Shown: positions 42,792-51,434 of the stretch, piece after piece
How the letters are laid out: every line of letters starts with the position of its first letter
Numbering within the stretch: position 1 is the first letter of the stretch
Assembly: GCF_907165045.1 (NCBI RefSeq)
Contig: NZ_CAJRAU010000002.1
Span: forward strand, 930,001 to 994,000
DNA: 64,000 nt
DNA from: Dyadobacter linearis
GTDB taxonomy: Bacteria; Bacteroidota; Bacteroidia; Cytophagales; Spirosomataceae
Direction of reading: 5' to 3'
Notes under the pieces: model-generated
What the model saw: only the letters and a program-made list of their open reading frames with translations
The model's database searches: none
Told to the model about the DNA's origin: nothing
Made by a program: the position numbers and the translations under genes

Positions 42792-43484
42792 TCATAAGCG
42801 CTCGCAAAGCCCGTGACGAACGCCTGCCTCTTGGTCAAACCTATCTGCAATTATCTTAAAAAACTGATCATCACCACGTTCATAATGTCTGAAAATAGCA
42901 TAGGATACTAAATCAGCCAGTTGTATCAGTCGCGACGCTTTTGAATTAAGGAATAGCGGAACCTCCGAGAGATTGCGCAACAAGCCCCACCGATGCCCTA
43001 ATGTTCGGAAATTCGTCGTCAATCCCTGTAATGCAGTCTCATAGGTTGATTTGTCAAAAATGATGATACCTCTCTGTGGGTCTCCATTCTTGTGTAAACG
43101 GGCCAGGTAATGGTCAAACCTGCTGGATACCTGCTCGAACGCAATCTCTACCGGGTCGAAGGGACTTACTTTGGCCTTGTTTACCACGCATGCGAAAATA
43201 CGATTAGAGGGATGTGATTTAGCCAATGCATGCAGAGCATCCTCAATCGCCTTAATACGGTCGGCTTTGGTAAAAGGCTGCCAGATCCCGCGGCCGCCCA
43301 TCATTGGACTTCCGTGTAACTCAACATCAGGTATTTCGGCAGGATCAAACCTTTCCGCGATTCTGTCCAGTTCATTAGAAAGCCAAAATACCTGCCTTTC
43401 GAAGAGCGATATTCCACTCAGAACAAAATGATTTTGATTGGGGTCGGGCGCGCTTCCGGATTCGTCGCAGTATAGCAGGTGCAT
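42792..43484 (-). CDS. DUF3800-family protein
   Basis: A 230-residue protein. LLYCDESGS at the N-terminus (Asp7, Glu8) and RLIQLADLVSYAIFRHYERGD at the C-terminus are the DUF3800 hallmarks. The fold is RNase H-like, with Asp residues that could bind metal (GIIIFDKSTYE). The function is unknown; relatives are common on mobile or defence-rich DNA. Here it is solitary, flanked by a non-coding stretch of 305 nt, with no partner gene. Confidence 0.88.
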   Translation of the reverse strand: MHLLYCDESGSAPDPNQNHFVLSGISLFERQVFWLSNELDRIAERFDPAEIPDVELHGSPMMGGRGIWQPFTKADRIKAIEDALHALAKSHPSNRIFACVVNKAKVSPFDPVEIAFEQVSSRFDHYLARLHKNGDPQRGIIIFDKSTYETALQGLTTNFRTLGHRWGLLRNLSEVPLFLNSKASRLIQLADLVSYAIFRHYERGDDQFFKIIADRFDQEAGVRHGLCERL

Positions 43485-43789
43485 AAAAAAAACAGTTAAG
43501 GAGAAACCATGTTCTCGCGGTCCATCAGGCAGGACCTCTCAACTGCATAGGCAATGTATCTAATTAGGAATTCACTTCCAAAAATATATTTCCACCGGCG
43601 TCGCGAACCTTATTCATCTCCGCCAGTTGGTCGATTTTCCCAAATTACTAAAAGCGCAGGCCGGAGCAAATTCCGGTTCTCTTTCATCTGCGGATATCCT
43701 GCATCTATCCCACTTATTTTAGCCTTTATCATAATTTATACTCCGCCCAGTAAATTGTGTCGCATTTTTATGCTGTTAAAAACAATATC
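43485..43789. other. 305-nt intergenic region
   Basis: It separates the divergently transcribed DUF3800 gene and outer-membrane receptor gene. A short inverted repeat CCGGA-gcaaat-TCCGG lies near 43661. A possible 79-codon plus-strand frame at 43554 looks non-coding. No exact TAnnTTTG element was found. Confidence 0.6.
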
Positions 43790-46357
43790 ATGAAAATGAC
43801 GAAATTTCTCCTAGCATTTGCCATTCTACTGGCTACACTTCAATCACCAGCTTTTGCACAATTTCCCGTCGGGGGCGCAGCGGCACCCAAAGCACTTCCG
43901 GGCACGGCCGGAGATCAGACCCCAAAAGGATCAGCGAAAATCAGCGGCTCTGTTGCAGATTCCACTTCTTCGCAACCTATTGAATTTGTGAGCATTGCGC
44001 TTTACAACAAAACGACCAACCAGGCAGTGGACGGAACCGTCGCAGACGAAAAGGGTAAGTTTAGCCTGACCAAAATTATGGAAGGTGAATACAAGATCCT
44101 GGTTTCATTTATCGGATATGGCGAAAAAACGATAAGCAATATCAAGCTTACCAAAGGTCAGGAGTTGGATCTGGGTACCATTAAACTGAGTTCAACTACG
44201 AAAACGCTGAATGAAGTTACAGTTACCGGACAAGCCGCATTGATCGAGGAAAAGGTGGACAGGCTGGTTTATAATGCAGAAAAAGACATTACTGCGAAAG
44301 GCGGCGACGCAACTGATATTTTACGTAAAGTACCTTTACTGACCGTCGATCTGGATGGAAATGTTTCGCTGCGCGGAAGTCAGAATATCCGGGTATTGAT
44401 CAACAACAAACCGAGTACGATCATCGCGAATAGCGTAGCCGATGCATTGAAACAGATCCCCGCAGATCAGATCAAGAGCGTGGAGGTAATCACCAGTCCG
44501 TCAGCAAAATACGACGCAGAAGGATCAGGCGGGATCATCAATATCATCACCAAAAAGAACAGTTTGCAGGGACTCAACCTGAATGTGGACGCGGGCGTAG
44601 GTAACAGGGGCTCGATGCTTTCGCTGAATGGCGGCTACCGCAAGGGAAAAGCTGGGTTTACGATCGGCGGATTTGGTCGCGGAATGTATAATACGATCAC
44701 AAAAACCTCTTTAGAGCAAACCAGTACCGTTGAAAATGTGTCGACCGTTACCCGCCAGACCGGCGACGGAAGCAGCCGTGGTTTGTTCGGGAACTATAAT
44801 CTGGGCTTTGATTATGATATTGCTAAAAACCAGAGCCTGACAGCGGGCGTTAAATATGGTGTCCGCAATTTCAGTAATCAGCAGGACCTGATGACCCGGC
44901 TGTCGAAAACGGGATCAAGTGACATTACTACGAGCCGCGACGTGGATGCGAGGAATTTGTCGGGAACTGTCGATGTGAACCTGGACTACCTGCACACATT
45001 CAAACCGCAGCAGGAATGGAGCGTTTCGACACTTTACAGCCGGAACGACCTGACCAACGATTTCGACGCAAACATTCTAAACGGAAACAGCGAACTGACT
45101 TCCCGCCAGCGGAATTTGAACAAGAACCTGAATCAGGAGTTTACTTTTCAGAGCGATTATCAGACCCCGATCAAAAAGAACCAATTGCTGGAATTTGGGG
45201 CAAAAGGCATTTTCCGCGAGGTAAATAGTGATTATAGCTTCCTGGTTGCAGAGGCAGTCGGCGACTTTCGTCCTGAAACTGATCAGCCGGCAGGTGAGTT
45301 GACGTACCACCAGAACATTGCGGCCGGATATACTTCCTATACTTATACAACGAAAAGTCGCTATACATTTAAAGGAGGTGCCCGTTACGAGCATACATTT
45401 ATAGACGCGAGTACGAATGAAGGTTCGGTTGGTGTGGGAAATTACGGCGTGCTTGTTCCGAGCTTTAATGCATCCAAAACCTTTAAGGGAACCACGGTGA
45501 AACTTGCCTACAACCGCAGGATCCAGCGGCCGGGCTTGCAGCAGCTGAACCCCAACTTCAACTCGGCTAATCCGCAGAATATCACGATCGGTAACCCCGA
45601 GCTGCGTCCTGAACTGACGAACAATTTTGAAGTAGGTTTGTCCAAAAACATCAAGAAAACGTTTGTAAATGCTACTTTCTTTGGCCGGGTAACTAACAAT
45701 GCAATTTCGCAGGTCCGGGCACCTTCCGATACCCTCGCCGGCGCGATCGTCACTACGTACGAGAACATAGGAAAGCAGCACGCTTATGGTACAAACATTT
45801 TTGCCAATATTGCAGCTACTTCCAAGATCAACTTCGGGGTATTCCTGAATGCATTTTATACTAAACTGGCCGGACAGACACTCGGACAGGACAGAAAGAC
45901 AATTGAACTGACCAATACCGGGTTTAATGTGAGCGGGGGTGTTTTTTCTCAGGCTACTTTCAAAAATGGCTGGGGAGCGCAGGCTTTCGGCTTCATGCAG
46001 GGTAACCAGGTACAATTGCAGGGAATGCAGGGCGGTTTCGGATTTTACACTGTGGGTGTGAAAAAAGAGTTTAACAATAAGAAAGGAAGTGTAGGTCTTG
46101 CGGCTGAAAACTTCCTGAGCAAACGTTTCAGAATGCACACAGAGCTGAATTCGATTCAATTCAATCAGGTAAGTGACATATATATGTACAATCGCGGCGT
46201 GCGCCTGACTTTCACTTACAAGATCGGCAAAATGACGATGGACGCTCCGAAACGGAAAGCCAAGTCGGTGAACAACGACGATGTGAAGAGTGATGGAAGT
46301 GGCGGCGGACAATCAGGCGGCGGCGCACCGGCAGGCGGAGGCGGTACTCCGAGGTAA
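43790..46357 (+). CDS. Outer-membrane beta-barrel receptor (TonB-receptor-like, OMP_b-brl type)
   Basis: An 855-residue outer-membrane protein. Signal peptide KMTKFLLAFAILLATLQSPAFAQ is followed by a carboxypeptidase-regulatory-like beta domain (~35-130; FVSIALYNKTTNQAVDGTV ... YKILVSFIGYGEKTI). A plug domain (LRKVPLLTVDLDGNVSLRGSQNIRVLINNK) and a barrel follow. The C-terminus is an unusual Gly/Ser-rich tail after MDAPKRKAKSVNNDD. The ATG at 43790 is chosen as the start of the signal peptide. The substrate is unknown; there is no SusD partner. It is followed after 48 nt by a LolA-like gene. Confidence 0.88.
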   Translation: MKMTKFLLAFAILLATLQSPAFAQFPVGGAAAPKALPGTAGDQTPKGSAKISGSVADSTSSQPIEFVSIALYNKTTNQAVDGTVADEKGKFSLTKIMEGEYKILVSFIGYGEKTISNIKLTKGQELDLGTIKLSSTTKTLNEVTVTGQAALIEEKVDRLVYNAEKDITAKGGDATDILRKVPLLTVDLDGNVSLRGSQNIRVLINNKPSTIIANSVADALKQIPADQIKSVEVITSPSAKYDAEGSGGIINIITKKNSLQGLNLNVDAGVGNRGSMLSLNGGYRKGKAGFTIGGFGRGMYNTITKTSLEQTSTVENVSTVTRQTGDGSSRGLFGNYNLGFDYDIAKNQSLTAGVKYGVRNFSNQQDLMTRLSKTGSSDITTSRDVDARNLSGTVDVNLDYLHTFKPQQEWSVSTLYSRNDLTNDFDANILNGNSELTSRQRNLNKNLNQEFTFQSDYQTPIKKNQLLEFGAKGIFREVNSDYSFLVAEAVGDFRPETDQPAGELTYHQNIAAGYTSYTYTTKSRYTFKGGARYEHTFIDASTNEGSVGVGNYGVLVPSFNASKTFKGTTVKLAYNRRIQRPGLQQLNPNFNSANPQNITIGNPELRPELTNNFEVGLSKNIKKTFVNATFFGRVTNNAISQVRAPSDTLAGAIVTTYENIGKQHAYGTNIFANIAATSKINFGVFLNAFYTKLAGQTLGQDRKTIELTNTGFNVSGGVFSQATFKNGWGAQAFGFMQGNQVQLQGMQGGFGFYTVGVKKEFNNKKGSVGLAAENFLSKRFRMHTELNSIQFNQVSDIYMYNRGVRLTFTYKIGKMTMDAPKRKAKSVNNDDVKSDGSGGGQSGGGAPAGGGGTPR

Positions 46358-46405
46358 CCTATATTCGAACTTTTTCACCTAATTAACCAACTATAAAGCT
46401 TCAAT

Positions 46406-47122
46406 ATGAAAACGAACAAACTAATACTGGCTTTTGCCGCAACGCTGATCTCGGCAGGAACCTTCGCCCAGACTGTCGATGAGATCGTAGACAAGCACGT
46501 CGCTGCCCTCGGGGGACTTGACAAAATCAAGTCGATCAATACATTGGTAGTAGAGCGTTCCCTGGCGGTTCAGGGCATGGAAATCCCGAATAAGACCATC
46601 CTGGTTGTTGGAAAATCTTTCCGGAACGAATCTACGGTAATGGGCAATTCGATGGTACAGGTGGTCGACGATTCCAAAGGCTGGATGATCCGGCCGACTA
46701 TGATGGGCGGCACCGGCGAACCTGAGGATATGCCGGCAGATGTTGTGAAACAGCAACTTAGCTCACTGGATCCTTTCGGAGGATTGGTTAATTACAAAGA
46801 AAAAGGCAACAAAGTTGAGTTGGTAGGCAAAGAGCAGATTGATAAAAAGGATGTTTTCCATTTGAAAATGACCACCGCAGAAGGACAGACTATGGACGAA
46901 TACGTTGACGCAAATACGTACCTGATCACCAAGATCAAAACTTCGATGAATGGTCAGGAAGGAGAAATCGATCTTTCCGATTATAAGGAAGTAGATGGAG
47001 TTAAATTTCCAAATACTATGGACGTTTCGAATGCACAAATGGGCACGATGTCATTCATCACCAACAAAATAGCGGTGAACCCGCCGGTAGATCAGGCGAT
47101 ATTCAAAAAGCCCGTGAAGTAG
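46406..47122 (+). CDS. Exported LolA-like outer-membrane-lipoprotein-sorting-type protein
   Basis: A 238-residue protein with a signal peptide (KTNKLILAFAATLISAGTFAQ). VDEIVDKHVAALGGLDKIKSINTLVVE, then YKEVDGVKFPNTMDVSNAQMGTMSF, follow the LolA/MucB-like half-barrel pattern. Proteins of this type bind lipid-like ligands in the periplasm. It lies 48 nt after the outer-membrane receptor and is probably co-transcribed with it. A terminator follows. Confidence 0.82.
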   Translation: MKTNKLILAFAATLISAGTFAQTVDEIVDKHVAALGGLDKIKSINTLVVERSLAVQGMEIPNKTILVVGKSFRNESTVMGNSMVQVVDDSKGWMIRPTMMGGTGEPEDMPADVVKQQLSSLDPFGGLVNYKEKGNKVELVGKEQIDKKDVFHLKMTTAEGQTMDEYVDANTYLITKIKTSMNGQEGEIDLSDYKEVDGVKFPNTMDVSNAQMGTMSFITNKIAVNPPVDQAIFKKPVK

Positions 47123-47139
47123 TCGGGGCTGCTGCATTG

Positions 47140-47168
47140 AAAAGCGTTGTCTCGGCAGCGCTTTTTTT
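47140..47168 (+). terminator. Terminator after the LolA-like gene
   Basis: AAAAGCGTTG (47140-47149) pairs with CAGCGCTTTT (47156-47165) with one wobble, and the T-run continues to 47168. Confidence 0.8.
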
Positions 47169-47220
47169 GTGTTTAGGGTAGTAAATAATTTGTATACTTG
47201 CGAAAATATTGACTAATTAT

Positions 47221-47248
47221 TACGTAGTTTATGAAGAAATACTACGTA
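47221..47248 (+). promoter_or_regulatory. Inverted repeat upstream of the NarL-type regulator
   Basis: TACGTAGT (47221-47228) and ACTACGTA (47241-47248) form a perfect inverted repeat with centres 20 bp apart. It lies 60 nt upstream of the ATG and could be an autoregulatory site. Confidence 0.5.
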
Positions 47249-47307
47249 GCTTCTGGTTTTATTAAAGCTACTCTGATTCTCTTCCGGCTTGCCTTTTATT
47301 CTAGCAG

Positions 47308-47952
47308 ATGAAGCATATTTTACTTGTTGAAGACCATGCGATAGTGAGGTTGGCTACGAAGTACCTGGTCACCGACTTGTTGCAGCCTGTGGTAGTGCAC
47401 GAAGCTGCCTCGTTCCGCGAGGCGATGATCCACGCAGGGGCCCACCCGATCGACCTCGTTTTACTGGATATCAGTATTCCCGATGGTGAGGGCTTTAATA
47501 TGATGCCCAAACTGCGGGATGCGAATCCTAAGCTGCTGATCCTCGTATTTTCGAGCCTCGAAGAGCAGATATATGCGCTGCACTATATAAAATCAGGCGC
47601 AAACGGGTTTCTTTCCAAGAGCTCGTCGCAAAACGAGATAAAAAAGGCGATTCTTTCCATGCTGGACACCGGCCACTACCTGAGCGCCGCAGTACAGCAG
47701 CAACTGCTCAAAAACACCCTGGAAAGCAAAACAATCAGCGAAAATCCCCTTGAAAACCTTTCCCAGCGGGAACTGGAAGTAATGGATATGCTCATTGAGG
47801 GATATTGGACCAAGGAAATCGCGATCTATCTCGGCCTTACTGAAAGCTCTGTGAGCACTTATAAGGCAAGGATCTTTGAAAAACTGCAAGTGAGCACGCT
47901 GATCGAGATGTTCAAAAAAGTACAGTATTATAAAGGCGAGCACGCGGATTAG
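47308..47952 (+). CDS. NarL/FixJ-type response regulator
   Basis: A 214-residue regulator. The receiver has Asp54 (VLLDISIPDG) and a Lys in NGFLSKSSS. The LuxR-type HTH is LSQRELEVMDMLIEGYWTKEIAIYLGLTESSVSTYKARIFEKLQ. There is no adjacent kinase, so it is an orphan. Regulators of this type in Bacteroidota are often driven by distant histidine kinases. A perfect inverted repeat lies upstream. Confidence 0.92.
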   Translation: MKHILLVEDHAIVRLATKYLVTDLLQPVVVHEAASFREAMIHAGAHPIDLVLLDISIPDGEGFNMMPKLRDANPKLLILVFSSLEEQIYALHYIKSGANGFLSKSSSQNEIKKAILSMLDTGHYLSAAVQQQLLKNTLESKTISENPLENLSQRELEVMDMLIEGYWTKEIAIYLGLTESSVSTYKARIFEKLQVSTLIEMFKKVQYYKGEHAD

Positions 47953-47990
47953 TGATTTAATTAAATTTTTTCCTGAAAAGCTTCCACTAT

Positions 47991-48024
47991 TACGAAACAT
48001 TCGTAGATTTACGAAAACATCGTA
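47991..48024 (+). promoter_or_regulatory. Pair of BlaI-type operator palindromes
   Basis: TACGAAACATTCGTA (47991-48005) and TACGAAAACATCGTA (48010-48024) share TACGA and TCGTA half-sites, 19 bp apart. The second ends 3 nt before the blaI-like ATG. BlaI/MecI dimers bind TACA/TGTA-type palindromes near their own gene, so autorepression is likely. Confidence 0.7.
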
Positions 48025-48027
48025 ACA

Positions 48028-48387
48028 ATGGAAAAGTTAACCCAGCAGGAAGAAGACGCAATGCAGGCTATCTGGAAATCCGGAGAAGGCAGCATTAAGT
48101 CTTTCATGGCAGTAATGAGCGAGCCGCTTCCACCCTACACCACCGTGGCCTCTACGGTAAAAAACCTCGAAAAGAAAGGATTCGTAGCCAGCCGGCTGAT
48201 CGGAAATGCATACCTGTACGCCCCGGCTATCAGCGAAGAAGCTTATAAACAGAAGTTTATGGGAAATGTGGTGAAAGACTATTTCGAAAATTCATATAAG
48301 GAACTGGTCAGCTTTTTCGTACAGAAGAACAAGATTTCGGCTGACGAGCTTAAAGAAATCATCGGATTGATTGAGGGTAAAAAATAA
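48028..48387 (+). CDS. BlaI/MecI/CopY-family repressor
   Basis: A 119-residue winged-helix repressor. LTQQEEDAMQAIWKSGEGSIKSFMAVM is the N-terminal start, PPYTTVASTVKNLEKKGFVASRL the recognition helix and wing, and the C-terminal helix mediates dimerisation. Relatives repress genes for beta-lactamases or peptidases and are cut by the partner M56 protease. It is followed after 20 nt by an M56 gene, and two matching palindromes lie directly upstream. Confidence 0.93.
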   Translation: MEKLTQQEEDAMQAIWKSGEGSIKSFMAVMSEPLPPYTTVASTVKNLEKKGFVASRLIGNAYLYAPAISEEAYKQKFMGNVVKDYFENSYKELVSFFVQKNKISADELKEIIGLIEGKK

Positions 48388-48407
48388 CGCATATAACGTT
48401 TTCCGCC

Positions 48408-50366
48408 ATGTCTCCTGTACTAGACTATCTCATCAAACTATCTGTCAGTCTGGCATTTACCAGCCTGTTCTACCAGCTCTTCCTCCGTCGCCTGACGTTT
48501 TATAACTGGAACCGGCTGTATTTGCTTAAATTTTCGGCGCTCAGTTTTCTGGTACCGTTTATTGATATCAATCACACAATTGAAACGATCTCACATGCAG
48601 ATAGCACCGCTATGTTCAGCGCAGTGCCCACTATCTCGCAGATCCAGCCGCAGGTTACTGTCAGTCAGGCGGGTACACCTCAGGCGCAGTTCGGGATGGA
48701 AAGCTGGATACTGGTTGTGCTTGCAATCGGTTCGGGGATAATGCTGTTGAGAATGCTATTTCACTGGTACTCGTTCCGAAGGATCGTGCGCAAGGCGGAG
48801 CTGGTTTCGGAGGATGATATTAAGATTTATCACGTGAAGCGGAATATCAGTCCGTTTTCATTTGGCCGCTCGATTTTCTATAACCCGGAAATGCATGGGG
48901 AAGATGAATTGAAGGACATTATTTTACATGAGTATATCCATGTCCGGCAGCGGCATACGCTTGATGTGATCTGGGCGGAAATCCTCTGCGTGCTCAACTG
49001 GTACAATCCGTTTGCCTGGATGATCCGCCACGCGATCCGTCAGAACCTGGAATACATTGCCGACGATCAGGTGCTGCAAAATGAGGTAGACCCGCGAGAT
49101 TATCAGTATTTGTTATTAAAAGTTGCCGGTGTACCCGAATTCCGGATCGCCAACCGCTTCAACTTTTCGTCGCTGAAAGAACGTATCATCATGATGAATA
49201 AGAAGCGGACGCCCAGATTTTTCCTGATCAGTTTCTTGTTCGCTATGCCGCTGCTCGTCGTGTTACTGCTGTTTTTCAGGAATGATATTGCGAAGGAAAA
49301 GGAACAGGATCCCTTCGTTGTGTTTTGGGAAAACGGCGGACCTCAGATCTATCAGAAGAATATTTACATTGCAGGCCTGCTGTTGGAACAAAAAACCGGT
49401 AAGCCGCTCGCTAATGTGCCACTCAACATTTCCTTTGAAGATGAAATAGTCAAGACAATCAGAACAGACGCGGACGGTTATTATTATGAATCACTTCCCG
49501 TACGGAAACCGACGGGCAAAATAGATCATAAAAAGCACATTTATCCAAGTTACAATTATTCGCTTAGCTATGACGGCGACGGTTATAACCCTTTTATCCG
49601 TACGGAAACACCCGTTTTTGACAGCCTGTTTTTTGGTGGATTTGGTGTGACTTTTCAGAAACCCAATGCGAAAGATGCGCTGGGGAGAACGGATATGTAT
49701 GGTGTAGATAAACGCGAATTTTTCATTAACTATAAAGGTTCTGATAACGATGAAAAAGCTGCTGTAAAAGAATATCTGCTCACTCATTTACCGCCACTTT
49801 TAGCCGAGCATAAACTCAAAATGGATTTTCTGGCGCAGGTAAGATTTCCAAAAAATGTGATCAACAAATTCAAAAACGGGTATTTCGACCGTAAAAAGGA
49901 GCTGATGGGGTACGAGGGAGAAACGAAACTGCTCCTGGACGGGAAGCCGGCTACACATCAGGAAATCAATGATGCGTTTGCTAATTATCCATATGAGCTC
50001 AGCGAGGATAAGGTGCGAAAAAACTGGGCAAGGCTCGGCGTTTGCAAAGAGATTTCCTACCTCACATTCGACCTGTACAAGTCGCCTCCGCCGGCTGCGA
50101 TACTTTCTGGAAATGTAGAATGGGTTGATATTTCCGATTTTGATCTTGCAAAGCTGACTGAAACCCCTTATTTCCTTGACGGGTTCCGACAAACTTCTGC
50201 TGCCGGCAGTAATCTGATGCCTGCAAAAAAAGATATTCTTAGGGTTGCACTGTTCAAAGGTCGGCTCGCCCGCTATTACGATCCCAAATGTGAGAAGATC
50301 TGGTGGGTGGAGACCCGCCCCGAGAATGAAGTATTCGAGCGGCCCGACCTGGCACTTGTAAGATGA
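48408..50366 (+). CDS. BlaR1-like M56 metallopeptidase without beta-lactam sensor domain
   Basis: A 652-residue membrane protease. TM helices lie in the first ~120 residues. The zinc motif LHEYIHVRQRH (His174, Glu175, His178) is followed by NWYNPFAWMIRHAIRQNLEYIADDQVL, the third-ligand region. Another TM helix is near 268-288. The C-terminal ~360 residues begin with a carboxypeptidase-regulatory-like segment (AGLLLEQKTGKPLANVPLNISFEDE) rather than a penicillin-binding sensor, so the signal is probably not a beta-lactam. It forms a two-gene unit with the BlaI-like repressor and probably inactivates it by proteolysis. Confidence 0.9.
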   Translation: MSPVLDYLIKLSVSLAFTSLFYQLFLRRLTFYNWNRLYLLKFSALSFLVPFIDINHTIETISHADSTAMFSAVPTISQIQPQVTVSQAGTPQAQFGMESWILVVLAIGSGIMLLRMLFHWYSFRRIVRKAELVSEDDIKIYHVKRNISPFSFGRSIFYNPEMHGEDELKDIILHEYIHVRQRHTLDVIWAEILCVLNWYNPFAWMIRHAIRQNLEYIADDQVLQNEVDPRDYQYLLLKVAGVPEFRIANRFNFSSLKERIIMMNKKRTPRFFLISFLFAMPLLVVLLLFFRNDIAKEKEQDPFVVFWENGGPQIYQKNIYIAGLLLEQKTGKPLANVPLNISFEDEIVKTIRTDADGYYYESLPVRKPTGKIDHKKHIYPSYNYSLSYDGDGYNPFIRTETPVFDSLFFGGFGVTFQKPNAKDALGRTDMYGVDKREFFINYKGSDNDEKAAVKEYLLTHLPPLLAEHKLKMDFLAQVRFPKNVINKFKNGYFDRKKELMGYEGETKLLLDGKPATHQEINDAFANYPYELSEDKVRKNWARLGVCKEISYLTFDLYKSPPPAAILSGNVEWVDISDFDLAKLTETPYFLDGFRQTSAAGSNLMPAKKDILRVALFKGRLARYYDPKCEKIWWVETRPENEVFERPDLALVR

Positions 50367-50376
50367 TATTGCCAAA

Positions 50377-50415
50377 CTGGCTCCCGATGCGACAATTGAT
50401 CATATCAGGAGCCAG
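50377..50415. terminator. Hairpin between convergent M56 and mscS-type genes
   Basis: CTGGCTCC (50377-50384) pairs with GGAGCCAG (50408-50415), a perfect 8-bp stem with a further small inner stem. No clear T-run follows in either direction. Confidence 0.45.
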
Positions 50416-50418
50416 CTA

Positions 50419-51207
50419 CTAACCTAGTCCGGGCAATTTCAAGCCCGAACCGCGGAGCGCCTCCATCATCTTCTCCTGAATCTCCATTTTTGTATCAATG
50501 AATCCGTGCGCATCGAGCCACACATTTACCATTACTTTGTAGCCGTCGGCCTCGATCGATGAGATACCAATGCGCCTTTCGGGGATTTTAAGGGCATTTT
50601 GGGCACCATCGAGCACATTTTCAATCGTACTTTTAACAGTCTGATAGTCGATACTGTTACTGAATTTCATCTCCACATCAAGCCTTCTCGTACCAGATCG
50701 GCTGATATTGATAATCACTTCATTAGACAACTTACTGTTCGGGATCACGACTGTGCGGTTGTCAAATGTCTGCACGATCGTATAAAAAATCTTGATCGCG
50801 GTCACAGTGCCTTCCTGTCCCTGCGCGAGGATATTATCGCCTACTTCAAATGGTTTCAATAGCAATATCAGGATCCCACTTGTAAAATTCTGTAAAGTCC
50901 CCGACAGCGCCAGGCCCGCAGCTACACCGATCGCCCCGATGATCGCCGCAAAAACGGTCATCTGTATACCGATGATCTGCATGACCGAAATGATCAGCAG
51001 CACGCGTAAAGTTGTGATACTCAGGCTAAGCAGAAATGGTGTGAGCGACGGGTCAATTTTCCTTTTATATAAATGATTGGTAAGCCAGCGGGACAGTATT
51101 CTGATGAGCCAGAACCCGACAATGAGCACACCGATTCCTAGCAAAAACGATGGACCGGTCCTGAGAAGCCAGGCGTAAACCTGGTTATAGAATTGCTGCA
51201 GTTTCAT
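50419..51207 (-). CDS. Small-conductance mechanosensitive channel (MscS family)
   Basis: A 262-residue MscS. Three TM helices (about 17-38, 56-77, 83-105) lead to the pore helix region VFAAIIGAIGVAAGLALSGTLQNFTSGILILLLKPFEVGD, with the Gly/Ala-rich TM3. The beta domain includes VQTFDNRTVVIPNSKLSNEVIINIS. It opens under membrane tension to relieve osmotic downshock. It is close to E. coli MscS in length. It is convergent to the M56 gene. Confidence 0.95.
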   Translation of the reverse strand: MKLQQFYNQVYAWLLRTGPSFLLGIGVLIVGFWLIRILSRWLTNHLYKRKIDPSLTPFLLSLSITTLRVLLIISVMQIIGIQMTVFAAIIGAIGVAAGLALSGTLQNFTSGILILLLKPFEVGDNILAQGQEGTVTAIKIFYTIVQTFDNRTVVIPNSKLSNEVIINISRSGTRRLDVEMKFSNSIDYQTVKSTIENVLDGAQNALKIPERRIGISSIEADGYKVMVNVWLDAHGFIDTKMEIQEKMMEALRGSGLKLPGLG

Positions 51208-51332
51208 TATTTCAAATGGGGTGTTGATTGAAAGATATCCGATAGCCCGAAAAATCCGTTCCAGTTCGGCTGCGTATAGCTTAAGTATTTATGCTAAAAA
51301 TCAATATACCTGCGCGCAGCTAGTGGCTTTTC

Positions 51333-51349
51333 ATATGCGAATGGCATAT
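51333..51349. promoter_or_regulatory. ATATGC-N5-GCATAT inverted repeat in the divergent spacer
   Basis: A perfect 6-bp inverted repeat (51333-51338 and 51344-51349). It lies 86 nt before the ATG of the hypothetical gene and 126 nt from the mscS start, and is followed by TATTTTTTG. Confidence 0.35.
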
Positions 51350-51434
51350 TTTTTGAAATGCAGTACAAAATGCACCGGCCTGATCGGGCGCAAACCTTTC
51401 CTGAAAACGAACTTTACTTCAAACCAAAATTAAA

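Noticed and set aside
43554..43793. 79-codon plus-strand frame before the outer-membrane receptor
   Set aside because: Overlaps the true receptor start and has unlikely composition.
45077..46312. 411-codon minus-strand frame antisense to the outer-membrane receptor
   Set aside because: It is a frame shadow of a clearly real receptor gene; the translation is rich in Cys, His and Arg without any domain.
51221..51433. 70-codon plus-strand frame before the unknown membrane gene
   Set aside because: It covers the divergent regulatory spacer, has no known motif and no visible initiation context.
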